Part shown: piece after piece, positions 1 to 8,838 of the stretch
Numbering within the stretch: the first letter of the stretch is position 1
Layout of the letters: each line of letters begins with the position of its first letter
DNA from: Dechloromonas sp.
GTDB lineage: Bacteria > Pseudomonadota > Gammaproteobacteria > Burkholderiales > Rhodocyclaceae
Direction of reading: 5' to 3'
DNA: 61,838 bases
Assembly (NCBI GenBank): GCA_028689015.1
Contig: JAQTXC010000012.1
Location: forward strand, 1,360-63,197
The notes under the pieces: model-generated
Databases searched by the model: none
Told to the model about the DNA's origin: nothing
The model's input: the letters and a program-made list of their open reading frames with translations, nothing else
Translations under genes and position numbers: made by a program

Positions 1-103
1 CGAGCTGGCCTTGCGGGATGACTTCGAAGCCGAGCGGCGCCAGTAGCGCGTTCAGCTCTTTCATCTTTTTGGCGTTATTGGAGGCGAGGACGAGTTTTTT
101 CAT
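1..103 (-). CDS. rdgB: RdgB/HAM1 non-canonical purine NTP pyrophosphatase, N-terminal part
   Basis: Only the first 34 codons lie in the window; the gene runs off the left edge. The reading starts MKKLVLASNNAKKMKELNAL, which carries the SNN-x-K-x2-E nucleotide-binding start typical of the Ham1/RdgB family. These enzymes hydrolyse dITP, XTP and similar deaminated purine nucleotides to monophosphates and so keep them out of DNA and RNA. It lies 76 bases downstream of rph on the same strand, an rph-rdgB order common in proteobacteria, so it is probably the last gene of the kinase-phosphatase-rph operon. Too short here to judge integrity. Confidence 0.85.
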   Translation of the reverse strand, partial: MKKLVLASNNAKKMKELNALLAPLGFEVIPQGQL

Positions 104-179
104 CGGGCGCAATCAGCAAAATAAGCGGCGTTTTGCGGTCGACCGCAGAACAGGGTGAAAAATGGTGCGGTTGGAGGTC

Positions 180-896
180 TTAGCTGGCCAGTGCGCTTTG
201 CTGTTCGGCAACCAGTTGGCGGATGCCCATCTGGGCGAGGTCCATCAGTACGTTCATCTGTTCGCGGGTGAAGGGTTCGCCTTCGGCGGTGCCCTGGACT
301 TCGACGATGCCGCCCTGGCCGGTCATGATGACGTTCATGTCGGTGTCGCAGTTGGAATCTTCCGGATAGTCGAGGTCGAGCACCGGGCTGCCCTGGTAGA
401 TGCCGACCGAAATCGCGGCGACGTGGTCGCGGACCGGGTTTACGGTCAACTTGCAGGATTGCACCAATTTCTCGCAGGCTTCGTAGAGCGCAATCCACGC
501 GCCGGTAATTGAGGCGCAGCGGGTGCCGCCGTCGGCTTGCAGCACGTCGCAGTCGAGCGTGATCTGGCGTTCGCCCAACGCCTTGAGGTCGGTGACGGCG
601 CGCAGGCTGCGGCCGATCAGGCGCTGGATTTCCTGGGTGCGGCCGGTCTGCTTGCCCTTGGCGGCTTCGCGGGCGCTGCGTGTGTGCGTGGCGCGCGGCA
701 GCATGCCGTATTCAGCGGTCACCCAGCCCTGGCCCTTGCCGCGCAGGAAGGGCGGCAGGCTTTCTTCGACCGAGGCGGTGCACAGCACGCGGGTGTCACC
801 CATTTCGATCAACACCGAGCCTTCGGCGTGGCGGGTGAAGTTGCGGGTGATCTTTACAGCACGGAGCTGGTCCGGCTGGCGTTGGCTGGGGCGCAT
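180..896 (-). CDS. rph: Ribonuclease PH
   Basis: A 238-residue protein, the normal length for RNase PH, the phosphate-dependent 3'-5' exoribonuclease that trims tRNA 3' ends. Visible family signatures are the phosphate-binding segment [16 protein letters not shown] (residues 81-96, with Arg86), [12 protein letters not shown] (116-126) and the acidic active-site stretch [16 protein letters not shown] (173-188, with Asp180 and Asp186). The start lies 9 bases after the stop of the upstream phosphatase gene, so the two are surely cotranscribed. Nothing is truncated, unlike the frameshifted rph of E. coli K-12. Confidence 0.96.
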   Translation of the reverse strand: MRPSQRQPDQLRAVKITRNFTRHAEGSVLIEMGDTRVLCTASVEESLPPFLRGKGQGWVTAEYGMLPRATHTRSAREAAKGKQTGRTQEIQRLIGRSLRAVTDLKALGERQITLDCDVLQADGGTRCASITGAWIALYEACEKLVQSCKLTVNPVRDHVAAISVGIYQGSPVLDLDYPEDSNCDTDMNVIMTGQGGIVEVQGTAEGEPFTREQMNVLMDLAQMGIRQLVAEQQSALAS

Positions 897-905
897 GGGG
901 TGTCC

Positions 906-1823
906 TTATTTTTTCGGGTTGAATTTTTCGATGGTGGCGCGAATTTCTTCGATCGCTGCCTCGATTTCGTCGTCTGAGAGTTCGCTCTTGTAAGCGGGGT
1001 TGCGGCCGAATTCGTCGAGTTGCGTGGCCACTTCTTCGATCGACATGCTCTGGGTCGAGATCGCACTCGATGAGTCGTCGAGGTAGGTGTCTTCCCAGCT
1101 CACGGCGACCAGGGAGAGATTGTCGCAATGCGTGCCGCCTTTGATTTCGGCTTGCTGGAGCAGCATGGGGGCGGCTTGCAGCAGATTGGTGCCTTTAAGC
1201 GAGATGGCCATCATGTCGCCGGGTGTCATGCTCCACAGGCCGTCGGTGCACAGCAGGATGACGTCGCCGTGTTCGAGCGGCGTCTTGCGCGAGAACTCAA
1301 GCTCCGGGCTGCTCGGGCTACCCAGGCAGCTGTACACCTTGTTCCGGTCAGGGTGGGTGCTGATCTGGCTTTCGCTGATCAGGCCTTGTTCAAGCAACAG
1401 GCGAACCCGGGAGTGGTCGCGCGTCTGGGCGATGATCCGACCGCCGCGCATCAAATAGAGTCGGGAGTCGCCGCAGTGCGCCCAGTAAGCAATGTTGTCC
1501 TGGATCAGGCAGGCGACGCAGGTGGTGCGCGGCGAGTCGTCCAGGCCGTGGCGGGCGGTGTAATCGAGAATGGCGTGATGGGCATTGGCGATGGCCTTCT
1601 GCAGAAAGCGGAAGGGATCGAGCACGGTGGGGCGGGCTTCGCGCTGGAAAGCCTCGGCCAGTGTCTGGACGGCTAGTTGCGCGGCGATTTCGCCGTGGTG
1701 GTGGCCGCCCATGCCATCGGCAATGACCATCAGCAGGGCGTCTCGCGAATAGCAGTAGGTGGTGCGGTCTTCGTTGTTCAGGCGACCGCCCTGACGGCTT
1801 TCCTGATAGATCGTGAATCTCAT
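906..1823 (-). CDS. PP2C-family Ser/Thr protein phosphatase
   Basis: 305 residues when read from MRFTIYQESRQGGR. That start is chosen because its ATG overlaps the stop of the kinase gene in an ATGA arrangement, whereas the longer frame reads into the kinase gene. All PP2C metal-binding motifs are present: NNED (16-19), DGMGG (36-40), GDSR (118-121), DGLW (194-197) and DN (234-235). It should therefore be an active Mn/Mg-dependent phosphatase. About 55 acidic, helix-prone residues follow the catalytic domain. Direct coupling to a Ser/Thr kinase implies an opposing pair acting on the same, unknown targets. Confidence 0.92.
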   Translation of the reverse strand: MRFTIYQESRQGGRLNNEDRTTYCYSRDALLMVIADGMGGHHHGEIAAQLAVQTLAEAFQREARPTVLDPFRFLQKAIANAHHAILDYTARHGLDDSPRTTCVACLIQDNIAYWAHCGDSRLYLMRGGRIIAQTRDHSRVRLLLEQGLISESQISTHPDRNKVYSCLGSPSSPELEFSRKTPLEHGDVILLCTDGLWSMTPGDMMAISLKGTNLLQAAPMLLQQAEIKGGTHCDNLSLVAVSWEDTYLDDSSSAISTQSMSIEEVATQLDEFGRNPAYKSELSDDEIEAAIEEIRATIEKFNPKK

Positions 1824-2767
1824 CGTTTCGGACTTTTGAATTGATTGACGAAACGGCCCAGCCAACTGGCTGGCGGTGGGCTGGGCGGTTTCGGGGCATT
1901 GTTGACGAGGGCTTTTTGCAGCGAAAAGACACTTTGCGGTCTTTCCATGTGGTCGAGCTTCAGACACCAGTCGATGGTTTGTAGCAAGCTGACCGAAAAT
2001 TGGCCGGCCCAGCGCTGCGTGGCGGGTTGCAGGTTGTCCTTCTTCAAGCGCTCATCGGCGGGCGGCGGGGCGTTACCGGCCAGGCAGGCGTACATCGCCG
2101 CTCCAACGCTGTAAATATCGCTCCACGGCCCGAGATCCTTGCGCGAGTTGTAGTGTTCCGGCGAGGCATAGCCCGGGGTGTACATCGGCTTGAGCACCGG
2201 CTGGTCGGTGACCAGGGTTTGTCGGGCCGCCCCGAAATCGATCAGGACCGGCGTGTTGTCGGCGCGCAGGTAGATATTGGCCGGCTTGAGGTCGAGATGC
2301 AGCAACTTGTGCGCGTGTACCTCGCGCAGGCCGTTGAGCATGCGCGAAAACAGGCCACGGATGAAACGTTCGGAGATATTGCCTTTGTGCTTGTGGATGA
2401 CTTCCTGCAGCGTCCGCCCGTGTTCGTACTCCATCACCATATAGACCGTGTCGTTGGCGCGGAAGAAATTCAACACGCGAATGACATTGGGGTGCGAGAG
2501 GCGGGCCAGGGCGCGGCCTTCTTCGAAAAAGCATTTCATGCCGTAACGAAAAGCGCCGAGGTGACTTTCTTCGATCAGTGGCTTGATTGATCCTTCGCCG
2601 CGCAGAGCCAAACTGTTGGGCAGGTATTCCTTGATGGCCACCTGTTTGCCGCTGGCATCTTTGGCCAGATAGACGATCGAAAACCCCCCCAGCGATAGTT
2701 GGCGGTCTATTGTGTACTCTTCGAGCTGGTGCCCGCCGGGTAGAGGGTGGTTGGCTTGTAGCGCCAT
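1820..2767 (-). CDS. Hanks-type Ser/Thr protein kinase
   Basis: 315 residues from MALQANHPLPGGHQLEEYTI. The protein is little more than a kinase domain: glycine loop LSLGGFSIVYLAKD (25-37), VAIK lysine (46), catalytic loop HLDLKPAN (157-164), DFG (177-179) and an APE-like SPEHY (202-206). The catalytic loop has HLD instead of HRD, so it is a non-RD kinase; the catalytic Asp is kept. No transmembrane helix or PASTA repeat is visible, so it is probably cytosolic. It is translationally coupled to the PP2C gene and divergent from yicC, with 75 bases between the two starts. A longer upstream start is possible but would cross the divergent promoter region. Confidence 0.9.
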   Translation of the reverse strand: MALQANHPLPGGHQLEEYTIDRQLSLGGFSIVYLAKDASGKQVAIKEYLPNSLALRGEGSIKPLIEESHLGAFRYGMKCFFEEGRALARLSHPNVIRVLNFFRANDTVYMVMEYEHGRTLQEVIHKHKGNISERFIRGLFSRMLNGLREVHAHKLLHLDLKPANIYLRADNTPVLIDFGAARQTLVTDQPVLKPMYTPGYASPEHYNSRKDLGPWSDIYSVGAAMYACLAGNAPPPADERLKKDNLQPATQRWAGQFSVSLLQTIDWCLKLDHMERPQSVFSLQKALVNNAPKPPSPPPASWLGRFVNQFKSPKR

Positions 2768-2785
2768 TGATCTCGCGGTTATGAT
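2756..2785 (+). promoter_or_regulatory. Candidate sigma-70 promoter for yicC-gmk-rpoZ-spoT
   Basis: TTGTAG at 2756-2761 and TATGAT at 2780-2785 are 18 bases apart and face the yicC start at 2843. The -35 box is weak and overlaps the kinase start codon, so this is a tentative call based only on box likeness and position in the divergent gap. Confidence 0.35.
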
Positions 2786-2842
2786 CCAAGCCCAGGCATT
2801 CTCGGGCGTGTTGTCCGACCTGTAAAGCTGGAGAGCCCCCGA

Positions 2843-3709
2843 ATGATTTGCAGTATGACCGGTTATGCAGTGAAAACCCGCGATCTTGAGAGCGGCAGCC
2901 TGCAATTGGAATTAAAAAGCGTCAATTCCCGTTATCTCGATTTTCACTTCCGGATTGGCGAAGAATTGCGTTTTATGGAAATGCCTTTGCGTGAGTTGCT
3001 GGCGGCCAGTTTGTCACGCGGCAAGGTCGAGTGCCGGCTGGCGTTTAACGCCGCCTCACTGCGCGGCGAACAACTGCAATTAAACCCTGCCTTGCTCGAT
3101 GGCTTGACCGCCCTGAATCAGCAGGTGCGCCAGCAGATGCCGGAGGCCAAACCCCTGACGGTCAATGAAGTCCTGCGCTGGCCGGGCATGCTGGGTGAGC
3201 AGGGGGTCGATTTCGCGGCCTTGGCGCCGCAGGTCCTGGCGCTGGCCCGCGCGGCGCTGGCTGATTTCACCGCGACGCGGGGCCGGGAAGGTGAAAAACT
3301 GGCGCAGACCATCGTCGACCGCGTGAACGCTATGCGCGCCATTGTTGCTGCCGTGGCGCCGCGCATTCCCGAGGCGCAGGCCGCCTTTCTCGACAAGTTG
3401 CGGCAGCGCCTGCAGGAAGCCCTGGCCGGGCCGAGCGATGACCGCATCCTGCAAGAAGTTGCCGTCTTTGCCACGCGCATCGATGTTGCCGAGGAATTGA
3501 CTCGGCTCAATACCCATCTGGACGAGGTTGAACGCATTCTCAAAGCCGGTGGTGCCAGCGGCAAGCGGCTGGATTTCCTGATGCAGGAGCTGAATCGCGA
3601 AGCCAATACCCTGGCCGCCAAGTCGGCAGTCACTGAAGTGTCGCAGGCGGCCATGGAGTTGAAGCTGTTGATCGAGCAAATGCGCGAGCAGATCCAAAAC
3701 CTGGAATAA
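2843..3709 (+). CDS. yicC: YicC-family endoribonuclease
   Basis: 288 residues, the family's standard length. The N-terminus MICSMTGYA and the following VNSRYLDFHFR are diagnostic for YicC, and the C-terminal DUF1732 part contains KRLDFLMQELNREANTLAAK. YicC proteins are stress-associated endoribonucleases, with roles in sRNA turnover in E. coli. An SD-like GGAGA stands upstream of the ATG. First gene of the yicC-gmk-rpoZ-spoT-dadA-tatD run; gmk begins 24 bases after its stop. Confidence 0.95.
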   Translation: MICSMTGYAVKTRDLESGSLQLELKSVNSRYLDFHFRIGEELRFMEMPLRELLAASLSRGKVECRLAFNAASLRGEQLQLNPALLDGLTALNQQVRQQMPEAKPLTVNEVLRWPGMLGEQGVDFAALAPQVLALARAALADFTATRGREGEKLAQTIVDRVNAMRAIVAAVAPRIPEAQAAFLDKLRQRLQEALAGPSDDRILQEVAVFATRIDVAEELTRLNTHLDEVERILKAGGASGKRLDFLMQELNREANTLAAKSAVTEVSQAAMELKLLIEQMREQIQNLE

Positions 3710-3733
3710 GTCGCACCGTCGGAAAGGAATACG

Positions 3734-4342
3734 ATGTTTGGAACCCTGTATGTTGTCGCCGCGCCCTCCGGTGCGGGCAAGAGCACGCTGGTTGGCCGCT
3801 TGCTCGAATGCGAGCCGAGCATTGCTTTGTCGATTTCGTGCACCACCCGCTCGCCGCGCGCCGGCGAGGTGGATGGCCGGGAGTATCACTTTGTCGCGGT
3901 CGACGATTTTTTGCAGCGCATTTCGCGCGAGGAGTTTCTGGAGTGGGCCGAGGTGCATGGCAATTTCTACGGGACTTCGCAGAAATGGATTGCCGATCAG
4001 CTGGCCGCCGGGCGCGACGTGCTGCTGGAAATCGATTGGCAGGGGGCGCAGCAGGTACGCAAGCTTTTCCCTGAAATGGTGAGCGTGTTCATTCTCCCGC
4101 CGTCGATGACGGAATTGGAGCGCCGGCTGGTTGGACGCGGTACGGATAGTCACGACGTGATCGAGCGCCGCCTGGCTGCCGCCCAGGCGGAAATGCGGCA
4201 TGTTGGCGAATTCGACTATGTTATTATTAACGACCAACTGGACCAGGCGTTGGAGGATTTGCGAGCCGTTGTGCGCGCTTCTCGCCTTGGTTTCAAAGCG
4301 CAGCGCAGCCGACACGGCACGCTGTTTGCCAAGCTGATTTGA
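3734..4342 (+). CDS. gmk: Guanylate kinase
   Basis: 202 residues. It phosphorylates GMP/dGMP to GDP/dGDP with ATP. The P-loop APSGAGKST (10-18) is followed by the GMP-binding SCTTRSPRAGEVDGREYHF and the motif LLEIDWQGAQQVR. The order yicC-gmk-rpoZ-spoT links GTP precursor supply with (p)ppGpp metabolism and is conserved across proteobacteria. SD-like AAAGGA precedes the ATG. No irregularity seen. Confidence 0.97.
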   Translation: MFGTLYVVAAPSGAGKSTLVGRLLECEPSIALSISCTTRSPRAGEVDGREYHFVAVDDFLQRISREEFLEWAEVHGNFYGTSQKWIADQLAAGRDVLLEIDWQGAQQVRKLFPEMVSVFILPPSMTELERRLVGRGTDSHDVIERRLAAAQAEMRHVGEFDYVIINDQLDQALEDLRAVVRASRLGFKAQRSRHGTLFAKLI

Positions 4343-4359
4343 ACTAGAGGTTTGCCCCC

Positions 4360-4566
4360 ATGGCCCGCGTGACCGTCGATGATTGCCTGAAAAGAATCCC
4401 CAACCGCTTCCAAATGACCCTGGCTGCCGCGCACCGTGCCCGCCAGCTTGCCAACGGCGCGACGCCGCTGGTGGATGCCGAGAAACACAAACCAACCGTG
4501 GTTGCACTGCGTGAAATGGCGCTTGGCAAGATCGGCCTGGAAGTGCTGAATCGCGGTCAGTCCTGA
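4360..4566 (+). CDS. rpoZ: RNA polymerase omega subunit
   Basis: 68 residues starting [18 protein letters not shown], a textbook omega subunit (beta'-folding chaperone and part of a ppGpp-binding site on RNA polymerase). It is shorter than E. coli omega (91 residues), as in other betaproteobacteria. It sits 17 bases after gmk and 21 bases before the spoT ATG. Confidence 0.96.
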   Translation: MARVTVDDCLKRIPNRFQMTLAAAHRARQLANGATPLVDAEKHKPTVVALREMALGKIGLEVLNRGQS

Positions 4567-4587
4567 CGCCGTAGGCGGTGAAGCGTG

Positions 4588-6744
4588 ATGGAATCGACCC
4601 CGTCTTCGCTGCCTGCTTGCTACGAGGAGCCTGCCTACCAGGTTTTCCTCGATAGCCTTGATTATCTGTCGCCGGTCGAGGTTGACCGTATCAAGGCCGC
4701 CTTTGTCTACGCAGCCAAGGCGCATGCCCACCAACGCCGGATGTCCGGTGAGCCCTATATCACCCACCCGCTAGCCGTAGCTGGCGCCGTGGTTGAATGG
4801 CGTATGGATGTCGATGCCATCTGCGCTGCCTTGCTCCATGATGTGATGGAGGATGCCGGGGCCAGCAAGCATGAGCTGGCAGAAAAATTCGGCAAGGAAG
4901 TGGCCGAATTGGTCGATGGCCTGTCCAAGCTCGACAAGATGGAATTCGCTTCCTATCAGGAGGCGCAGGCTGAGAATTTTCGCAAGATGCTGATGGCGAT
5001 GGCGCGCGATTTGCGTGTCGTGCTGATCAAACTGGCTGATCGCCAGCACAATATCCAGACCATGTCGGCGATGCGGGCCGACAAGCGCATTCGAATTGCC
5101 CGCGAGACCTTGGAAATCTATGCCCCGATTGCCTTGCGCCTGGGCCTGAACAAGCTCTACCGTGAATTGCAGGACACCTCGTTTCGTCTTATTTATCCAC
5201 ACCGGGCGGCGGTGTTGGCCCGTGCCCTGCGCACGGCGCGCGGCAATCGTGAAGAACTGCTGACCCGCATCCTGGATGGGATCAAGAACAAGCTGGCCCA
5301 CGCCGGATTGCTGGCTGAAGTGTTTGGCCGCGAAAAAAGCCTGTACTCGATTTTTCACAAAATGCGCGAGAAGCGGCTGTCCTTCTCGCAGGTGCTCGAT
5401 ATTTACGGTTTTCGGGTGGTGGTCGACAATGTGCCGGCCTGTTATCTGGCGCTTGGTGCGCTGCATGGTCTGTTTAAGCCCGTGCCGGGCAAGATCAAGG
5501 ATTACATCGCCATTCCGAAGGCCAATGGTTATCAGTCGCTGCATACCACCTTGATTGGTCCCTACGGCACGCCGGTTGAAGTGCAGATTCGTACCCGCGA
5601 CATGCACAACGTCGCTCAGGAGGGCGTGGCGGCACACTGGCTGTACAAGGATGACAACGAAAGTAGTGCCGACTTGCAGATCAAGACGCATAAGTGGCTG
5701 CAGTCCCTGCTGGAAATGCAGACTAGCGATTCGGCGGAGTTCTTCGAGAACGTCAAGATTGATCTCTTTCCCGACGAGGTCTATGTCTTCACTCCCAAAG
5801 GCAAAATCATGGCCCTGCCGCGTGGGGCGACGGCGGTTGATTTTGCCTACGCGGTGCATACCGATGTCGGCAATCATTGTTCGGCGGCCCGGATCAATCA
5901 CGAACTGGCGCCGCTGCGCAGCGAGTTGAGGAATGGTGATCTGGTCGAGATCATCACCTCGCCGCAAACCTCGCCAACGCCGGTGTGGTTGAGCTACGTC
6001 AAAACCGGGCGCGCGCGCAGCAAGATTCGTCATTTTCTGCGTACGACGCAGAACGAGGCGTCGGCACGGCTGGGCGAGCGCTTGTTGCGTCAGGAGTTGT
6101 TGTCGCTGGGTGTGGTGCCCATTTCGATTCCGGCGGATGCCTGGGATTCGTTGGTCAAGTCCAGCGGTCAACGCAACATGGACGAGGTGTATGCCGAAAT
6201 CGGCCTGGGCAAGCGTCTGCCATCGGTGGTCGCCCGTCGCTTGCTGGCGCGGGAGGATTTATCCGGTGGGCCCGGACGGGGCAACATGGCGCTGGCTATC
6301 CATGGCACCGAAGGCATGGCCATTCAATTGGCCCACTGTTGTCAGCCGATTCCCGGCGATCCGATCATCGGTTCGATCCGTAAGGGGAGCGGCATGGTGA
6401 TCCATACCCATGATTGCCCGGCGATCCGCAAGTCACGGTCGAGCGAGCCGCAAAAGTGGATCGATGTCGAATGGGAGCCGGAAGAGGGCAAGCTGTTTGA
6501 TATCCGGATCAAAGTCGAGGTCAAGAATACGCGGGGCGTGCTGGCCCAGGTGGCCGCGGCGATTGCTGAGGCGGGCTCGAACATCGAGCATGTGGCGATG
6601 GATGCCGATCCGGAACGCTTGTTTACTTTGCTCCGTTTCACCATCCAGGTGGCCCATCGCAATCATCTGGCCGGGGTCATGCGCGGCATGCGTCATATTC
6701 CCGAAGTCACCCGTATCGTCCGCGAAAGGGGAAGCGAGGCTTGA
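4588..6744 (+). CDS. spoT: Bifunctional (p)ppGpp synthetase/hydrolase SpoT
   Basis: 718 residues from ATG 4588; an in-frame GTG lies one codon earlier. Domain order: HD hydrolase (about 25-200, with HDVMED at 84-89), synthetase (about 225-360, with GREKSLYSIF and IPKANGYQSLHT), TGS (about 395-455, VYVFTPKGKIMALPRG) and a C-terminal ACT domain (about 640-715, NTRGVLAQVAAAIAEAGSNI). The hydrolase HD pair is intact and the synthetase part is full length, so both activities are expected. The stop TGA overlaps the TTG start of the following gene (TTGA). Confidence 0.96.
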   Translation: MESTPSSLPACYEEPAYQVFLDSLDYLSPVEVDRIKAAFVYAAKAHAHQRRMSGEPYITHPLAVAGAVVEWRMDVDAICAALLHDVMEDAGASKHELAEKFGKEVAELVDGLSKLDKMEFASYQEAQAENFRKMLMAMARDLRVVLIKLADRQHNIQTMSAMRADKRIRIARETLEIYAPIALRLGLNKLYRELQDTSFRLIYPHRAAVLARALRTARGNREELLTRILDGIKNKLAHAGLLAEVFGREKSLYSIFHKMREKRLSFSQVLDIYGFRVVVDNVPACYLALGALHGLFKPVPGKIKDYIAIPKANGYQSLHTTLIGPYGTPVEVQIRTRDMHNVAQEGVAAHWLYKDDNESSADLQIKTHKWLQSLLEMQTSDSAEFFENVKIDLFPDEVYVFTPKGKIMALPRGATAVDFAYAVHTDVGNHCSAARINHELAPLRSELRNGDLVEIITSPQTSPTPVWLSYVKTGRARSKIRHFLRTTQNEASARLGERLLRQELLSLGVVPISIPADAWDSLVKSSGQRNMDEVYAEIGLGKRLPSVVARRLLAREDLSGGPGRGNMALAIHGTEGMAIQLAHCCQPIPGDPIIGSIRKGSGMVIHTHDCPAIRKSRSSEPQKWIDVEWEPEEGKLFDIRIKVEVKNTRGVLAQVAAAIAEAGSNIEHVAMDADPERLFTLLRFTIQVAHRNHLAGVMRGMRHIPEVTRIVRERGSEA

Positions 6745-7991
6745 GGATCCTCGTGCTGGGGGCGGGAGTGGTCGGTACGACCAGCGCCTGGTACCTGGCC
6801 CGCGCTGGGCATCAGGTCAGGGTTGTTGATCGCCAGGCGGTGCCGGGCAATGAAACAAGTTTTGCCAACGGTGGACAGATTTCGGTGTCGCATGCCGAGC
6901 CTTGGGCCAATCCGCACGTTCTGCCGCGCTTGCTGCAATGGTTGGGGCGGGCCGATGCCCCACTGTTGTGGCGCTGGCGGGCTGATGCTGCGCAATGGGC
7001 CTGGGGCCTGCGTTTTTTGCGCGAATGTCTGCCGGGGCGCAGCGAGCGCAACATGGCGGCAATTGTCCGTCTGGCCTTGTACAGTCGCCGTACGCTGCAG
7101 GCGCTGCGGCGCGATGTGCCGCTGGCTTATGATCATCTTGAGCGTGGCATCCTGCATCTCTATACCAATCACGGGGAATGGCAGCGCGCCATCGCGGCGG
7201 CGCACCTGATGCGGCGTTTTGGGCTTGACCGGTCCACGGTCGACGCCGATCAGTGTCTGGAAATCGAGCCGGCGCTGACAACTGCCCGCCCCTTGCTGGT
7301 CGGGGGCGATTACACGCCGTCGGACGAGTCGGGCGATGCGCATCGTTTTACCCGTGCGCTGGCTGAGCATGCCCGGCAGGCGGGCGTTGAGTTTTGTCTG
7401 CAAACGACGGTTGACCGCTTGCAATTGGCGGGGGGGCGGGTGGCTGGCGTGGTGGTGCGGCACGATGGTGCCGACGATCTCTGGCAGGCCGATGCTTACG
7501 TCCTGGCTCTGGGAAGTTACTCGCCCCTGTTGCTGCGGCCGCTCGGCGTGCGTTTGCCGGTTTATCCAGCCAAGGGATACTCGGCAACCTTCGCCTTGGC
7601 GAATCCCGACAGTGCGCCGACGGTCAGCCTGACCGATGACCAGCACAAACTGGTTTTTTCCCGTCTCGGCGATCGGCTGCGGGTGGCGGGTACTGCCGAG
7701 TTCAACGGCTATAACCTGGATCTTGATGCGGCGCGTTGCGCGGCGGTGCTCAGGCGAACGCAGGCCTTGTTTCCGCAATTGGAAGTCGCGGGCGAGCCGA
7801 CTTTCTGGTGTGGGCTGCGCCCGGCGACGCCGTCGAATGTGCCGCTGATCGGCCGTTCGCCGATCGAGCGCTTATGGCTCAATACTGGGCACGGCACCCT
7901 GGGCTGGACCTTGTCCTGTGGCTCGGCCGCCGTCTTGGCAGATTTACTGGACGGCAAGCAAGCGGCCGTCGAGTTTCCGATCATTGGCTGA
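6741..7991 (+). CDS. dadA: D-amino acid dehydrogenase (DadA-like FAD oxidoreductase)
   Basis: 416 residues with a TTG start that overlaps the spoT stop. The N-terminal dinucleotide fold is RILVLGAGVVGTTSAWYLAR, followed by ETSFANGGQIS, a segment typical of DadA small-subunit FAD enzymes. The C-terminus has the DAO-type GLRPATPSNVPLIG and NTGHGTLGWTLS, which match DadA closely. The family deaminates D-amino acids, mainly D-alanine, to 2-oxo acids and passes electrons to the respiratory chain. No alanine racemase is adjacent. Placement behind spoT is unusual for E. coli but the overlap shows it is coupled. Substrate is inferred from family. Confidence 0.88.
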   Translation: MRILVLGAGVVGTTSAWYLARAGHQVRVVDRQAVPGNETSFANGGQISVSHAEPWANPHVLPRLLQWLGRADAPLLWRWRADAAQWAWGLRFLRECLPGRSERNMAAIVRLALYSRRTLQALRRDVPLAYDHLERGILHLYTNHGEWQRAIAAAHLMRRFGLDRSTVDADQCLEIEPALTTARPLLVGGDYTPSDESGDAHRFTRALAEHARQAGVEFCLQTTVDRLQLAGGRVAGVVVRHDGADDLWQADAYVLALGSYSPLLLRPLGVRLPVYPAKGYSATFALANPDSAPTVSLTDDQHKLVFSRLGDRLRVAGTAEFNGYNLDLDAARCAAVLRRTQALFPQLEVAGEPTFWCGLRPATPSNVPLIGRSPIERLWLNTGHGTLGWTLSCGSAAVLADLLDGKQAAVEFPIIG

Positions 7992-8797
7992 TGATCGATA
8001 GCCATTGTCATCTTGATGCGCCTGAGTTCGACGACGATCGGCTGTGGGTGCAGCAGGCTGCGGCGCGTGCTGACGTTCGGCATATTGTGGTGCCGGGGGT
8101 TGCGGTCGACGCCTTCGCCAAACAAAAAAAGGTGGTGGCCGATTGCCCGGGGGCGGTGGCCGCCTATGGCATTCATCCGCTCTATGTGGCAGCGGCAGCC
8201 GATGACGAGCCGGCGCGTCTGAGCGCCTGGCTGACCCAGGTACCTGCGGTGGCGGTCGGTGAAATTGGGCTGGATTTTTACCTTCCTGGTCTCGACCGTT
8301 CCCGACAATTGGATTTTTTTCGTCAACAACTTCAGGTGGCACGTGATTTTGATTTGCCGGTCATTCTGCATGTTCGCTCGGCCATCGATGCCGTCCTCGC
8401 CGAATTGCGTCGAACGCCTGTGCGTGGTGGTATCGCCCATGCCTTCAACGGCAGTCGCCAGCAGGCTGACCGATTTCTGAAACAGGGTTTCAAGCTGGGT
8501 TACGGCGGGGCCATGACGCATCCCGGGTCGCGTCGCATCCGCCAGTTGGCCGCCACACTGCCCGATGAGGCGATCGTCCTCGAAACCGATGCACCGGATA
8601 TGGCGCCGGCCTGGTTGAGTCGTGGCCGCAATACGCCGGCTGAATTGCCGCGCATCGCCGCCGTGTTGGCCGAGTTACGTCAGCAGTCGCTGCCAGAGGT
8701 GCTGGCGATGACTTCGGCGAATGTCCGGGCGGTGCTGGCTATTCCGAATCTGGCGTTCGCGGTCAACGACGAGCCCATGGCAAAAAACGGGGCGTAA
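7991..8797 (+). CDS. TatD-family metal-dependent deoxyribonuclease/hydrolase
   Basis: 268 residues from ATG 7991, which shares its A with the stop TGA of dadA (TGATG); longer frames would lie inside dadA. Metal ligands are visible: HCHLDA (5-10), GEIGLDF, the histidines in VILHVRSAIDA and IAHAFNGS, and the acidic ETDAPDMAP. TatD proteins are cytosolic TIM-barrel nucleases (3'-5' exonuclease/DNase). The length and motifs fit the YjjV/TatD branch. It ends just before a hairpin that serves rpoH on the other strand. Confidence 0.9.
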   Translation: MIDSHCHLDAPEFDDDRLWVQQAAARADVRHIVVPGVAVDAFAKQKKVVADCPGAVAAYGIHPLYVAAAADDEPARLSAWLTQVPAVAVGEIGLDFYLPGLDRSRQLDFFRQQLQVARDFDLPVILHVRSAIDAVLAELRRTPVRGGIAHAFNGSRQQADRFLKQGFKLGYGGAMTHPGSRRIRQLAATLPDEAIVLETDAPDMAPAWLSRGRNTPAELPRIAAVLAELRQQSLPEVLAMTSANVRAVLAIPNLAFAVNDEPMAKNGA

Positions 8798-8820
8798 AAA
8801 AGGCGGCCACCCGGGCCGCC
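8796..8820 (-). terminator. Rho-independent terminator of rpoH
   Basis: On the minus strand a GGCGGCC/GGCCGCC hairpin (8802-8820) is followed by a run of six T (8801-8796). It starts 18 bases after the rpoH stop. The plus strand has no T run after the stem, so it should not terminate tatD efficiently. Confidence 0.85.
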
Positions 8821-8838
8821 GTGTTGGGCTTGGCTGAC

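Noticed and set aside
134..147. A 14-base perfect palindrome TGCGGTCGACCGCA between rph and rdgB
   Set aside because: The GGTCGACC core recurs inside coding regions (for example near 43880 and 58142) and no promoter or T run accompanies it; likely chance in GC-rich DNA.
3080..4507. A 475-codon open frame antisense to yicC, gmk and rpoZ
   Set aside because: It crosses three conserved genes and has no start signal or family likeness.
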